Positions 8,682 to 17,538 of a stretch of DNA of 64,000 bases are shown piece after piece (position 1 is the first letter of the stretch; each line of letters opens with the position of its first letter). Where the stretch lies: NCBI RefSeq assembly GCF_963678245.1, contig NZ_OY782770.1:930001-994000 (forward strand), given 5' to 3'. The notes under the pieces were generated by a model. That model was given only the letters and a program-made list of their open reading frames with translations. It ran no database searches and was not told the DNA's origin. Source of the DNA: an uncultured Sunxiuqinia sp. Lineage in GTDB: Bacteria > Bacteroidota > Bacteroidia > Bacteroidales > Prolixibacteraceae. The translations under genes and the position numbers were made by a program.

Positions 8682-10153
8682 GTTGTTTTTAGCTTTTCTT
8701 CAACCATCTCGGCAACTATTTTTGCTGACGATAAACACAGCGGAATTCCGCCACCCGGATGCACACTTCCACCCACAAAATAAATATCTTTCAAATCGCG
8801 CCTGAAATTCGGATGCCGATTGAACGCTGAAAATGGGCTGTTTGAACTTGGTCCATACATCGCCCCCTGAAACGAACCCGTTCGATCTTCGATTTTTACC
8901 GGATCCAGCGTTTTTTCAAAAAGAATCTGACTTTCCAGATCTTCCCCCAGTAACTGATTCAGCTTTGATAAAATATTCCTTCTCGTCTCCAACTTTAACC
9001 TCTCCCAATCTTGCCCCACGTTCTCGGGCGCATTAATCATTACAAACCAATTTTCCATCTCGTCAGGTGCATCGTCCGAATTTTCCTTACTACTGATAAA
9101 CACATAAACTGTCGGATCAGTTGTAATTTCCTTTCGATCAAACAAGTATGAAAACTCCTTTTCGTAATTAGCACTAAAAAAGATATTGTGCAAATCCAGT
9201 TGGTCAAAACGCTTTTTCATTCCCCAGTAGAAAATCAAGGCCGACGAAGAGCGCTCTGCTTTTTCAATTCGAGTCAATCGTCTTTTGTCCGGCAACAAAT
9301 CCGAATAAAACTGATGAATATCCACATCGCTAATCAAAACATGGCAAATTTTCGTTTCGCCTTTTACCACAACTCCTTTCAAACTCTTTTCCTCCACCAG
9401 TACCTTTTCAACCGGCGTGTTGAAATGAAAATTGACTTCCAGTCGTTTCGCCTGTTCCACCAACGAACTCGTAATTTGATACATTCCGTGAGCAGGGAAA
9501 AAAGCGCCCAGGCTGTGTTCCAAATGAGAAATAACGCTCATCGTCCCTGGTGTTTTGTAGGGGTTAGAGCCATTGTAAGTGGCATAGCGATCAAACATCT
9601 GAACAATTCTCGGATCTATGAAAGACTCTTCGTTAAAATTGTGAAGTGTTGAAAAAGCCTTGAGTCGGGCAAATTGCAACGCCTTCAGAAGATTGTCCCA
9701 AGTCAGCAATTTCGAAAGTCGATGAAAGGAATTGAATATGAATATTGGCGCTGTAAGTTGATAAACCATTGCCGCATGCTTTAAATAAGCAGCTATCTTC
9801 TTTTCAGAAACTTGCGTTTTTGCCTCAACCTCACGAGCAAATTTATCGACATCAGAGAAAGCCGACAATCTTGTTCCATCTTCAAAAAAGTATTTTGTTA
9901 CCACACCTAGTTTTCGGTACTCGAATTTTAAATCCTCGTCAAGCAATTCATCAACTAAATGAGGCAAGGTAAATAACGATGGTCCCATGTCGAAGCGAAA
10001 GCCATCTTGACAAAATTCATTGATTTTTCCTCCGGGATTTGCAGCCTGTTCAAAAACATCCACGGCAAAGCCTAAACGAGCCAAGCGAATGGCAGCAGCC
10101 AAACCGGCAACCCCTGATCCAATCACAATGCCATTCAATTTCCTTTGTTTCAT
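8678..10153 (-). CDS. crtD: CrtD-like carotenoid 3,4-desaturase (CrtI family)
   Basis: A 491-residue FAD-dependent amine-oxidase-fold desaturase. The dinucleotide-binding motif VIGSGVAGLAAAIRLARLG is at residues 10-28, followed by EQAANPGGKINEF; the C-terminal FAD motif is YFVGGSVHPGGGIPLCLSSA (about 460-480). It is one of two CrtI-family genes placed head to head. Being coupled to cruF and crtW on this strand, it is best read as the 1'-hydroxycarotenoid 3',4'-desaturase, while the plus-strand copy is the phytoene desaturase. Distinguishing the two by sequence alone is not certain. Starts 94 bases from crtI with a shared promoter region. Confidence 0.78.
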   Translation of the reverse strand: MKQRKLNGIVIGSGVAGLAAAIRLARLGFAVDVFEQAANPGGKINEFCQDGFRFDMGPSLFTLPHLVDELLDEDLKFEYRKLGVVTKYFFEDGTRLSAFSDVDKFAREVEAKTQVSEKKIAAYLKHAAMVYQLTAPIFIFNSFHRLSKLLTWDNLLKALQFARLKAFSTLHNFNEESFIDPRIVQMFDRYATYNGSNPYKTPGTMSVISHLEHSLGAFFPAHGMYQITSSLVEQAKRLEVNFHFNTPVEKVLVEEKSLKGVVVKGETKICHVLISDVDIHQFYSDLLPDKRRLTRIEKAERSSSALIFYWGMKKRFDQLDLHNIFFSANYEKEFSYLFDRKEITTDPTVYVFISSKENSDDAPDEMENWFVMINAPENVGQDWERLKLETRRNILSKLNQLLGEDLESQILFEKTLDPVKIEDRTGSFQGAMYGPSSNSPFSAFNRHPNFRRDLKDIYFVGGSVHPGGGIPLCLSSAKIVAEMVEEKLKTT

Positions 10154-10247
10154 GTTTTTAAATCTGGTTACTAAAAAAAACCTTCATCTAATCTAAAACA
10201 TTTTGCGCCAATTTTGTTTAAGTGTATAGACTATTTATTGAACAAAC
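10154..10247. promoter_or_regulatory. Shared divergent promoter region of the carotenoid operons
   Basis: This 94-base AT-rich gap separates the minus-strand crtD/cruF/crtW operon from the plus-strand crtI/crtB/crtYcd operon, so both promoters must lie in it. TTTG-like tracts are present on both strands, but I could not assign a full TTG-N19-TAnnTTTG promoter with confidence on either. No operator palindrome stands out and no regulator gene adjoins it. Confidence 0.4.
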
Positions 10248-11732
10248 ATGGGAAAAAAGGCACTGATTGTAGGAACAGGACTTGCTGGCCTATCCACCGC
10301 GCTAAGACTTACAACAGATGGATATGAGGTAGAGATGGTAGAAAAATACCATCGTCCGGGGGGGAGGTTGAACTTACTGGAGAAAGATGGGTTTAAGTTT
10401 GACATGGCTCCTACTTTTTTTAGTATGAGCTATGAATTTAAGGAACTTGCGGATTACTGCAAAATCAAAATGCCTTTTGAATTCGTCGAACTGGATCCGC
10501 TGTATTCTGTTCATTTTGAAGGAGACGAAAGATCATACTTAATTTATAAGAACCTAAAAAAGCTGGCAGAAGAATTTCAGAATGTAGAACCGGATTTGGA
10601 ACGTAAAATCCGACGTTTTCTAAAATCAGCCGGCGAGATCTTTCATGACACAGAGCATATTGTTATCAAACAAAATTTTGACAGTCTACTCTCCTACTTA
10701 TTACAATTAACCCGTGTACCAATTAAACATGCTCCAAAAATGTTTTACTCGATGTGGCGAGAAATGGAGAAAAACTTTGATTCGTTCGAGGTCAAAGTGA
10801 TTTTCTCGTTGGTGGGCTTTTTTCTGGGTGCCACTCCTTTCGATACACCAGCTGTCTATTCTATGCTCAATTATACCGAACTGGTACACGACGGCTACTA
10901 CAACGTAAAAGGAGGCATGTACAAAATTGTGGAAGGCATGGTTGACGAACTCAAAAAAAGAGGTATTAAAATGCACTATGGAGTAGAGATTGATCATTTT
11001 CAAAAAACGAATAATCAGCTGACAGCTTTCTACGATAAAAGTGGGAAGAAATGGGAAGCTGATGTTTTCGTGGTCAATGCTGATGCCGCCGCATTTAGAG
11101 GCAACGTGATGAACCGAAAAAAATATGCGCCTGCAAAATTAGATCAGAAAAAATGGACCTTGGCTCCGCTAACAATCTACTTAGGGTTGGATACAAAAGT
11201 GACTGGAATGTACCACCACAATTATTTTCTGCGTAGAAACTTTAAAGAGTATGCCAATAAGATTTTTAAGAACAGTATCAAACTGGACAAGCCGTATTAT
11301 TATGTAAATATCCAGTCGATGCACAACCCAAGCTATGCTCCGAAAGGTAAAGAAAGTGTTTTCATTCTTTGTCCGGTACCCGATCTTCGGTACAAACCGG
11401 ATTGGGATGATTCCCACGACATTGTCGACGCAATTATAGCAGACATGAGCGAACGAACCGGATTCAATTTTGCCAAGCATATCGAATCGGAAATCATTTA
11501 CACTCCCAAACAGTGGGAAAGCACTTTTAATTTGTATCAGGGCAGTGGTCTCGGCCTCGCTCACGATTTGAATCAAGTGGGTGGTTTCCGACCATCAAAC
11601 AAAGATGAAGAATTCAAAAACCTCTACTACACCGGAGCATCAACAGTTCCCGGAACCGGACTGCCAATGACTGTAATAAGCTCAAGACTAGTAACCGAAC
11701 GAATATTGAAAGACCATGGATATTTATCATAA
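10248..11732 (+). CDS. crtI: Phytoene desaturase CrtI
   Basis: A 494-residue FAD-dependent desaturase expected to convert phytoene to lycopene by successive dehydrogenations. N-terminal FAD motif VGTGLAGLSTALRLTTDGY (residues 8-26) with EKYHRPGGRLN; substrate region FKFDMAPTFFSMS; C-terminal motif YYTGASTVPGTGLPMTVISS (about 461-480), the bacterial-type CrtI signature. It overlaps crtB by 17 bases, so crtI and crtB are co-translated. The pairing with crtB is why I assign this copy, not the minus-strand one, as the phytoene desaturase. It is first in the plus-strand operon. Confidence 0.9.
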   Translation: MGKKALIVGTGLAGLSTALRLTTDGYEVEMVEKYHRPGGRLNLLEKDGFKFDMAPTFFSMSYEFKELADYCKIKMPFEFVELDPLYSVHFEGDERSYLIYKNLKKLAEEFQNVEPDLERKIRRFLKSAGEIFHDTEHIVIKQNFDSLLSYLLQLTRVPIKHAPKMFYSMWREMEKNFDSFEVKVIFSLVGFFLGATPFDTPAVYSMLNYTELVHDGYYNVKGGMYKIVEGMVDELKKRGIKMHYGVEIDHFQKTNNQLTAFYDKSGKKWEADVFVVNADAAAFRGNVMNRKKYAPAKLDQKKWTLAPLTIYLGLDTKVTGMYHHNYFLRRNFKEYANKIFKNSIKLDKPYYYVNIQSMHNPSYAPKGKESVFILCPVPDLRYKPDWDDSHDIVDAIIADMSERTGFNFAKHIESEIIYTPKQWESTFNLYQGSGLGLAHDLNQVGGFRPSNKDEEFKNLYYTGASTVPGTGLPMTVISSRLVTERILKDHGYLS

Positions 11733-12549
11733 AAACAATCTCGCTTGTAGCCGGATCACGACACATAATTACAGCACATCTTTTTCGCTGGGTGTACGCA
11801 TGCTGAACAAGAAGTACCGCCCGGCTATTTACAGCATTTACGGGTTTGTGCGTTATGCCGACGAGATTGTAGACACGTTTTTTGAGCAGGATCAGGAAAC
11901 TATCTTCGACGAATTTAAGAAAGAAACTTTCATCGCAATAGAGAGAGGTTTCAGCATCAATCCAATTCTCGACAGTTTTCAACGAGCTGTTCGCACTTAT
12001 CATATTGAGCAGGAGTTGATTGATGCTTTCCTTTATAGCATGGAGCTCGATTTGCACAAAACGACCTATGATCCGATCATGCTAAAAACCTATATTTACG
12101 GATCGGCAGAAGCAGTTGGATTGATGTGCCTGCGTGTTTTTTATGCCGACGAACCTGAAAAATATGATCAGTTGGTTAATCCTGCACGCAAGTTGGGAGC
12201 AGCATTTCAAAAGGTAAACTTCTTGCGCGACGCTCAGGATGATTTTGAAAACAAAGGACGAATTTATTTTGAAAATATTGACTTCAACCAATTTGATAAA
12301 GACACAAAAGCACAAATAGAGCGTGAAATAGAAGGTGATTTTGCGGCAGCTTTTCAGGGTTTGAAAGCCCTTAAAAAGGAAGTGCGTTTCGGAGTTTATC
12401 TGGCTTACATATACTATATAAGGTTATTTCGGAAGATTAAACGAGCAAATCCATCACAAATATTAAAGACTCGTTACCGGGTTTCAAACCCAAAAAAAAT
12501 GTATCTTCTGGCAAACGCCTATTTCAAAAACACATTTAACCTTCTGTAA
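11716..12549 (+). CDS. crtB: Phytoene synthase CrtB
   Basis: A 277-residue squalene/phytoene synthase-family enzyme joining two geranylgeranyl diphosphates head to head. The first Asp-rich motif is YADEIVDTF (about residues 51-59) and the second is FLRDAQDDFENKGRIYF (about 170-186); CSRITTHNYSTSFSLG near the N-terminus is also typical. Length and motifs match CrtB rather than squalene synthase given the neighbours. The start lies within crtI and the stop TAA is followed directly by the crtYcd ATG, so the three plus-strand genes form one tightly packed operon. Confidence 0.94.
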   Translation: MDIYHKNNLACSRITTHNYSTSFSLGVRMLNKKYRPAIYSIYGFVRYADEIVDTFFEQDQETIFDEFKKETFIAIERGFSINPILDSFQRAVRTYHIEQELIDAFLYSMELDLHKTTYDPIMLKTYIYGSAEAVGLMCLRVFYADEPEKYDQLVNPARKLGAAFQKVNFLRDAQDDFENKGRIYFENIDFNQFDKDTKAQIEREIEGDFAAAFQGLKALKKEVRFGVYLAYIYYIRLFRKIKRANPSQILKTRYRVSNPKKMYLLANAYFKNTFNLL

Positions 12550-13239
12550 ATGAACCTACAACAGTATGCTTATGCCAGTTTATTAGTAGAAACCATTGTT
12601 ATTCCTTTGGCTTTAAGTTTCGATAAAAAGGTACATTTTTGGACGAATTGGAAATATCTGTTTCCAGCTATTTTAATTACCGCTGCCGTTTTCATTTATT
12701 GGGACATTCAATTCACTCAAGCTGAAATCTGGAGTTTCAACCACAAGTATGTTTTAGGCTATTATTTCCAAGGCCTCCCCATCGAAGAGTGGCTGTTCTT
12801 TCTAGTTGTGCCGTATGCGTGTCTTTTTATTTACGAAGTACTAAAATCGTACATCCCCAAAATTGAACTTCCAAATCTGTTTTTGGTTACCAGTCTGGGT
12901 TTAATTGTCTTATTCGCAACAATCAGTTATTTTAACCGTGGGCAGCTTTACACCTTCTTTAATTTTCTGTTTGCAGGAATATTCCTCGCTTACGTTATTT
13001 TTCGTAACCAATTTAAGCAACACCTAACGAAATTCTATTTCTCCTACTTCATTGCATTGATACCTTTCTTGATAATCAATGGTGTACTGACAGCCCTGCC
13101 TGTTGTTGAATATCATCCGGCGCACGTACTAAACATTAGGGTATTCACTATCCCAGTTGAAGATTTTGGCTACCTCTTTCTGTTGCTTTTAATGAACACT
13201 TCGATTTACGAAACATTAAAAACGCAGAAGTACTACTAA
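12550..13239 (+). CDS. crtY: Lycopene cyclase, CrtYcd type
   Basis: A 229-residue membrane protein with about six to seven hydrophobic segments. It has the duplicated lycopene-cyclase domain of the CrtYc/CrtYd family: GLPIEEWLFFLVVPYACLFI (about residues 75-94) in the first half and FTIPVEDFGYLFLLLLMN in the second. In Bacteroidota, a single fused CrtYcd forms the beta-ionone ring. With the hydratase CruF present in the cluster, one end of lycopene is probably cyclised and the other hydrated. ATG follows the crtB stop without a gap. Last gene of its operon. Confidence 0.88.
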   Translation: MNLQQYAYASLLVETIVIPLALSFDKKVHFWTNWKYLFPAILITAAVFIYWDIQFTQAEIWSFNHKYVLGYYFQGLPIEEWLFFLVVPYACLFIYEVLKSYIPKIELPNLFLVTSLGLIVLFATISYFNRGQLYTFFNFLFAGIFLAYVIFRNQFKQHLTKFYFSYFIALIPFLIINGVLTALPVVEYHPAHVLNIRVFTIPVEDFGYLFLLLLMNTSIYETLKTQKYY

Positions 13240-13272
13240 ATCACCAAAAGTAACATTTTGCCCGACTAGGAT

Positions 13273-13794
13273 CTATTCGGCAACGGCAATCTTAATAACA
13301 AGCTTTTTTACGGATTCCGACTGTTCGATCATCATACAAGGACGATGCACATCATCCGGAAAAAACAAGAAAAAGCAATCTGGTGTCGCAGTAAAAAATT
13401 CACCATCTTGTTCGCCAAAGAAAATCAAGTCTTTTTGCTCGTTATAATTTTGGGGATCGACAGTCTTTTCGAGTGGCAAAACACCTATTACTTCCTGCCC
13501 TGAAATAACGTACTGTAAATCGATATATTTTCTATGAGCTTCCCACTTTGCATCCTGCGGGCTTTTAGTCTCATATTCCGAAACCATTGCAAATACATGA
13601 TCTCCTTCCAACAGATACTTCCCCATCGCCAACGAATTTAAGTCTTGTTTTAAAAAGTCGAATACTTTTTGCCACCACTCCGGTTGAGCATGATACTGCT
13701 CGTAAAACTTACTTAAATTAATTGACGCATGGGCTTGTACATCAGCTGATCCTACCCATTCCTTGCTATGGAACCATTCTTTCATTTCTTTCAT
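13273..13794 (-). CDS. YhcH/YjgK/YiaL family protein
   Basis: A 173-residue protein of the YhcH/EbgC/YiaL cupin-like family (DUF386). Family landmarks are the EAHRKYIDLQYVISGQE stretch (about residues 84-100), the LEKTVDPQNYNEQKD segment and FFPDDVHRPCM (about 142-152), which supply likely metal-binding His/Asp residues. Members are linked to sugar processing, for example sialic acid catabolism genes (nanQ in E. coli), but no such genes are next to it here. It is monocistronic and convergent with the carotenoid operon. The initial MKEMKE might start at the second Met instead. Confidence 0.85.
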   Translation of the reverse strand: MKEMKEWFHSKEWVGSADVQAHASINLSKFYEQYHAQPEWWQKVFDFLKQDLNSLAMGKYLLEGDHVFAMVSEYETKSPQDAKWEAHRKYIDLQYVISGQEVIGVLPLEKTVDPQNYNEQKDLIFFGEQDGEFFTATPDCFFLFFPDDVHRPCMMIEQSESVKKLVIKIAVAE

Positions 13795-14101
13795 TTTTCC
13801 AATCCTTATAGATCAATAAAAAAAGTAATTTTGAACAAAGATATGAAATGCTTTGCTGAATGTCCGTTTTCATATCGCAATTGAGCCAATTATACTGGCA
13901 AACTTGAAGTAAAAACTAAAGACTCTCAGAATTTCAAGCACTTACAAGAATCTTCATTTTCTGAACTTTGTGATTCAAATTCGACAGAACAATTCATCAA
14001 CATTCGATCATGCTTTTAATGCAACCACTTGTGGTTTAAGAAAAGTAAGGTTAAATAATTATGAACTACAATATTAACAAATATTAAACTTTAACTACAA
14101 C
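13795..14101. other. Intergenic region, 307 bases, no gene seen
   Basis: AT-rich spacer between divergent genes, so it should contain promoters for the YhcH-family gene and for the membrane protein at 14102. The only structure I see is a short inverted repeat AACCAC-TT-GTGGTT at 14023-14036, too small to call an operator with confidence. No clear TAnnTTTG element was assigned. Confidence 0.4.
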
Positions 14102-14680
14102 ATGCTCAAATGCCAATTTTATTCTCCAACTTTAGATCTGATATTTTTTTCAATAGAAAAACTTTTTGCGGGGATGGACTTATTCGGAGTTGTAAAATTA
14201 ATTCATGTTTTCCTTTTAGCTACAGTTAAATATTTTATCACATTTCCTTATGCATTGCTCATCGGATTGGATAAAACACAGGCTATTATTGCCGTAACCG
14301 TAGGTGGAATTAGTGGTTTTTTCTTTTTTTACTACCTGAGTACCGTTTTAATCAATTTCATAAAACGAAATAAAATTCATGCCGTTCATTTTTCCGCTAA
14401 ATATCTCCGGGTTGATTTGAATCGTTTCATTCAGAAATTCAAAATTAAATCACCCAAATCATTACGGAAAAGAAGATTTTTCGTGAAGTTCCGAAACAAA
14501 TATGGTTTTTTAGGAATAATCGTGGCTACACCAATATTGCTCAGTATTCCTCTGGGAGCATTTTTACTGAATCGATATTATTCCAGAAAAAAATATGTGT
14601 TTGCCTATATGGTTCTTTCTATTTTAGGATGGGCACTTATCTTCTCCGCAATCACATTCGTTTTGGCAAAGCCACTTTAA
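14102..14680 (+). CDS. Integral membrane protein, function unknown
   Basis: A 192-residue protein with probably four membrane segments: residues about 30-50 and 58-85, then a basic, soluble middle (about 88-130, rich in Lys/Arg and Phe), then two more (about 132-152 and 163-190). I do not recognise a family. The start could instead be the ATG at about 14174 (MDLFGVVKL), which would remove a hydrophobic leader. The basic loop would face the cytoplasm. It is followed after 62 bases by a HEAT-like protein on the same strand, so they may be co-transcribed. Confidence 0.65.
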   Translation: MLKCQFYSPTLDLIFFSIEKLFAGMDLFGVVKLIHVFLLATVKYFITFPYALLIGLDKTQAIIAVTVGGISGFFFFYYLSTVLINFIKRNKIHAVHFSAKYLRVDLNRFIQKFKIKSPKSLRKRRFFVKFRNKYGFLGIIVATPILLSIPLGAFLLNRYYSRKKYVFAYMVLSILGWALIFSAITFVLAKPL

Positions 14681-14742
14681 TTATTGCTCTTCGATACTCA
14701 AAACCTTATCTTTAATGATTCAAAAGAAGGAATTATTAAGCT

Positions 14743-15279
14743 ATGAAACGTGAAGAGTTTTATACTTTTTTAGACACTTGGGAAAACATTCATATTCTGA
14801 TTGATTACTTAATTGACTACCCCAATAAAATTAAAAATCTAATTGACATCGGATTGAATGACTCAAAAAAACAAAGCTGGCGAGCTATTTGGATCATCGA
14901 CAAGGTCCACGAAAAGAAACCGGAACTGGTTCGTCCATTTATTTCACAGTTTGTTGAAACACTAACTTTTATTTCGAATGAGAGTAAGCTTCGACACCTA
15001 TTGAAACTGATCAGTCTCAATCCGATAGCCAGTGAGAAATTATTTTTCCTGTGGGATTATGCAATAACCGAATTTACAAATGCTTCACGCCCCATTGCCA
15101 TTCGTGTTCACGCGATGCAGATTTTATTTGAGATTTCGAAAACGATTCCTGAATTCAAGCCCGAACTTGTTCAGTTGATTGAACATGAAATAGAGGTTCA
15201 TGATTCAGCGGGTATCCGGTCGCGCGGGAAAAAATTGCTTGCGAAACTATACGGTTCGAAAAAATTTGAAAACAGCTAA
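14743..15279 (+). CDS. Hypothetical HEAT-repeat-like protein
   Basis: A 178-residue all-helical, soluble protein without signal peptide. The pattern of paired amphipathic helices (for example SWRAIWIIDKVHEKKPELV and SRPIAIRVHAMQILFEISK) resembles HEAT/armadillo repeats that mediate protein contacts. Proteins of this size and form are common and uncharacterised in Bacteroidota. No catalytic motif is visible. It precedes the tRNA-Gln gene by about 125 bases and is probably not co-transcribed with it, since that tRNA has its own promoter. Confidence 0.65.
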   Translation: MKREEFYTFLDTWENIHILIDYLIDYPNKIKNLIDIGLNDSKKQSWRAIWIIDKVHEKKPELVRPFISQFVETLTFISNESKLRHLLKLISLNPIASEKLFFLWDYAITEFTNASRPIAIRVHAMQILFEISKTIPEFKPELVQLIEHEIEVHDSAGIRSRGKKLLAKLYGSKKFENS

Positions 15280-15344
15280 ATACTCATTTTCAATTCGCTT
15301 CGGTGATGCCCTTTAAAAAGCTTGTTTTTTTTCTTTAAAAATGA

Positions 15345-15373
15345 TTGGGCGAATGATTTTTTTTATATTTTTG
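15345..15373 (+). promoter_or_regulatory. Bacteroidota-type promoter for tRNA-Gln
   Basis: TTG at 15345-15347, an 18-base spacer and TATTTTTG at 15366-15373 fit the Bacteroidota housekeeping sigma consensus (TTG, 18-20 bases, TAnnTTTG). The 3' end of the element is 30 bases before the mature tRNA 5' end, leaving room for a short leader. Confidence 0.65.
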
Positions 15374-15403
15374 CAGCGTCTTTAAAGAAAAGGCAATAAT
15401 GAT

Positions 15404-15475
15404 TGACCCGTGGTGTAATTGGCAACACGTCTGGTTTTGGTCCAGAAGAGTCCAGGTTCGAGCCCTGGCGGGTCA
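15404..15475 (+). tRNA. tRNA-Gln (anticodon UUG)
   Basis: A 72-base cloverleaf can be drawn by hand: acceptor stem TGACCCG/CGGGTCA, D stem GTGT/ACAC with GG in the loop, anticodon stem TCTGG/CCAGA with loop TTTTGGT giving anticodon UUG, a 5-base variable loop, and T stem CCAGG/CCTGG with loop TTCGAGC. All stems are perfect. CCA is not encoded. A terminator follows at once, so it is a single-gene unit. Two short open frames that cross it are artefacts. Confidence 0.97.
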
Positions 15476-15478
15476 ACA

Positions 15479-15509
15479 AAAAAAGCACTCAAAATTTGAG
15501 TGCTTTTTT
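15479..15509 (+). terminator. Intrinsic terminator of tRNA-Gln
   Basis: Perfect 9-bp stem GCACTCAAA/TTTGAGTGC (15485-15493 and 15495-15503) preceded by an A-run and followed by TTTTTT. It begins right after the tRNA; the A/T runs would also let it work for the convergent MFS gene. Confidence 0.9.
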
Positions 15510-15546
15510 ATTTTCATATCTTCATTATTCTTTCCGGATCACAAAA

Positions 15547-16830
15547 CTACTCGGTTCTCTCCTGAAATTCACCAACTCTTCGAATAAAAAGATAGATCGC
15601 GAGAAGTCCTATCAATATATGAATAGTCAACGTATACATGATGTATTCAGGATGACCGGATGTCTCATAGATTCCCATTAACCAAGTATAAAGTCCACTT
15701 AAGACAGCTCCGATAAAAGTAGCCAGAAAATTGGTTCCCATATACAGGCCGGCCTTTTCTTTGGGGGCAATCCACATAATATATTCCTGAATTCGTGGTG
15801 CCGAAATCATTTCGCCAACAGCAAACAGAAAGACTCCCAGAAAGACCAAGCCACCGGCTATAGTGACCGATAAACCAAGCACAACAAAACCTGAAGCAGC
15901 CACTACCAAACCAAATAAAAATGAAGATATGGCACCGCGTTTCTCAAAAATACGAGAAATCACCAACTGAAATACAATGATAATATAACCGGTGTGTGAA
16001 ATAGCTTCAGCGTTAATTCGCCAAACTCCACTATCCTGACTTGAAATAAATCGAGTAATACCTGTTCCTAATATCATTCGCACAGATTCATATAGAGAGG
16101 CGGTATCCAGGTAATCGTTAATATAAACAGCCAATACATTGAAAAACGCCCAAAACGGCAACCAAAAAAAGACGCCGAGCAACACCAGAAAACTCAGAAA
16201 CTTAATGTCAGATAGGGCTTCCCCCATGTCTCTGAACTTCTTTTTTAAAGTGACACCTTCGAGCTCGCGCTCTGGTTCATTGTAAAAAAGCAGCGTAATA
16301 ATAAACATCAACCCCACGGTAGCAGCGGCAGTATAAAAAACATAGTCCCACGACCAGCCCCTCAGTTTCCCCATAACAATTGGGCCAACTGATGCGCCAA
16401 GATTCACCATCTGATAAAAGATCCCAAATCCCAGTGTTTTATTTGTCGAATCTGTCGTTGCTCGAACAGTAGATGAAATCAGTGGTTTAAAAATACCGGC
16501 AGCAAATCCAATAGTAAGCATGGTCAGAGCAATTCCACTGAACGTCTGCGTTAAAATCAGTAATAAAATGGCAGGAAGATAAGCCATATACGAAATAATC
16601 AACATCTTCTTAAATCCATACCGATCAGCAAATGTGCCGGAAAATAACGGTATCAGATACGAAAGCGCCAGAAAAATACTTTGAATGACTCCCAGGTCTC
16701 CTTTCGAAAAACCAAGTTCACCCAAGTAAATACCGAAACTCATATAAATACCATAATACGCAAAACGCTCGAGCACCTCAATCGAGTTGGCCACCCAAAA
16801 AACCTTTGGAAATTTTGTACGATTACCCAT
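15547..16830 (-). CDS. MFS transporter, POT-like
   Basis: A 427-residue transporter with 12 predicted membrane segments. The first segment carries EVLERFAYYGIYMSFGIYL, close to the ExxERFxYYG motif of proton-dependent oligopeptide (POT/PTR2) transporters, and the loop GTFADRYGFKKMLI (about residues 65-78) is the MFS motif A. Length is shorter than most bacterial POT proteins (about 460-520), and the ordinary MFS label is safer. Substrate unknown; peptides are one possibility. It is monocistronic and convergent with tRNA-Gln. Confidence 0.82.
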   Translation of the reverse strand: MGNRTKFPKVFWVANSIEVLERFAYYGIYMSFGIYLGELGFSKGDLGVIQSIFLALSYLIPLFSGTFADRYGFKKMLIISYMAYLPAILLLILTQTFSGIALTMLTIGFAAGIFKPLISSTVRATTDSTNKTLGFGIFYQMVNLGASVGPIVMGKLRGWSWDYVFYTAAATVGLMFIITLLFYNEPERELEGVTLKKKFRDMGEALSDIKFLSFLVLLGVFFWLPFWAFFNVLAVYINDYLDTASLYESVRMILGTGITRFISSQDSGVWRINAEAISHTGYIIIVFQLVISRIFEKRGAISSFLFGLVVAASGFVVLGLSVTIAGGLVFLGVFLFAVGEMISAPRIQEYIMWIAPKEKAGLYMGTNFLATFIGAVLSGLYTWLMGIYETSGHPEYIMYTLTIHILIGLLAIYLFIRRVGEFQERTE

Positions 16831-16963
16831 TGTTGATTTTTTTGAAGATTTAATTACCGCTTTAAAAATTCTCGCACCACAAGTTAATTAAATTTGAAAA
16901 GTATTGAATTCCTCTCAAGATGATTTTTTTCAGGGATTCACTGGTATAAATTCATCACTCATC

Positions 16964-17449
16964 TTAGGATAACTTTTTAACGATAAGTCGATCCGGGCAT
17001 ACATTAAGTAATTGGGCTATTGTTCTATTGAATGTGGGATGAATAAACTCCGGTGAGATTTCGACCAGTGGCTGCAAAACAAATCGCCGTTCAGCGATTC
17101 GAGGATGAGGAATCTCAAGCCCATCATTTTTAATGATCTGGTCATCGTAAAACAACAAATCCAAATCAATCAATCGAGAGCTATATTGCTCTGAATGACG
17201 AAGACGCCCTAGCTTTTTTTCAATTAGCTGAGTTTGCACAAGTACTCTTTCCGGATCTAAATCTGTGTCAACCACCACCGCCTGATTCCAGAACAAATCG
17301 TCAGACTCAAACCCCCAAGGTTCAGTTTCATAAACTGAAGAATATTTAATAATTGAACCAACCATCGTTTCCACCAGTTCCAGCGCCTTTTCGAATACCG
17401 CGCACTTATCACCTAAATTACCCCCTAAAAGCAAAAAAAGCTTTGCCAT
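16964..17449 (-). CDS. folK: 2-amino-4-hydroxy-6-hydroxymethyldihydropteridine pyrophosphokinase
   Basis: A 161-residue HPPK that transfers pyrophosphate from ATP to 6-hydroxymethyl-7,8-dihydropterin in folate synthesis. Motifs: LLGGNLGDK at residues 7-15, YETEPWGF (about 42-49), LGRLRHSEQYSSRLIDLDLLFYDD (split by the pterin/ATP-binding RxxxRxxDxDLL pattern, about 87-110) and PHPRIAERRFVLQPL (about 121-135). It lies alone between divergent sppA and the MFS gene; the 89-base gap to sppA must hold both promoters. Confidence 0.96.
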   Translation of the reverse strand: MAKLFLLLGGNLGDKCAVFEKALELVETMVGSIIKYSSVYETEPWGFESDDLFWNQAVVVDTDLDPERVLVQTQLIEKKLGRLRHSEQYSSRLIDLDLLFYDDQIIKNDGLEIPHPRIAERRFVLQPLVEISPEFIHPTFNRTIAQLLNVCPDRLIVKKLS

Positions 17450-17538
17450 CCTTTGTACATAATTGTAACGAATTCTGTAAATTCGTACTTATTCTTAAAA
17501 ACTACAAAGGTATAAACGACATCTTATAAATCACCACT

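Noticed and set aside
14023-14036. Inverted repeat as an operator
   Set aside because: Only six base pairs with no regulator nearby; too weak.
15399-15681. Two short plus-strand open frames across the tRNA-Gln gene
   Set aside because: They read through a perfect tRNA and its terminator and have no coding signature.
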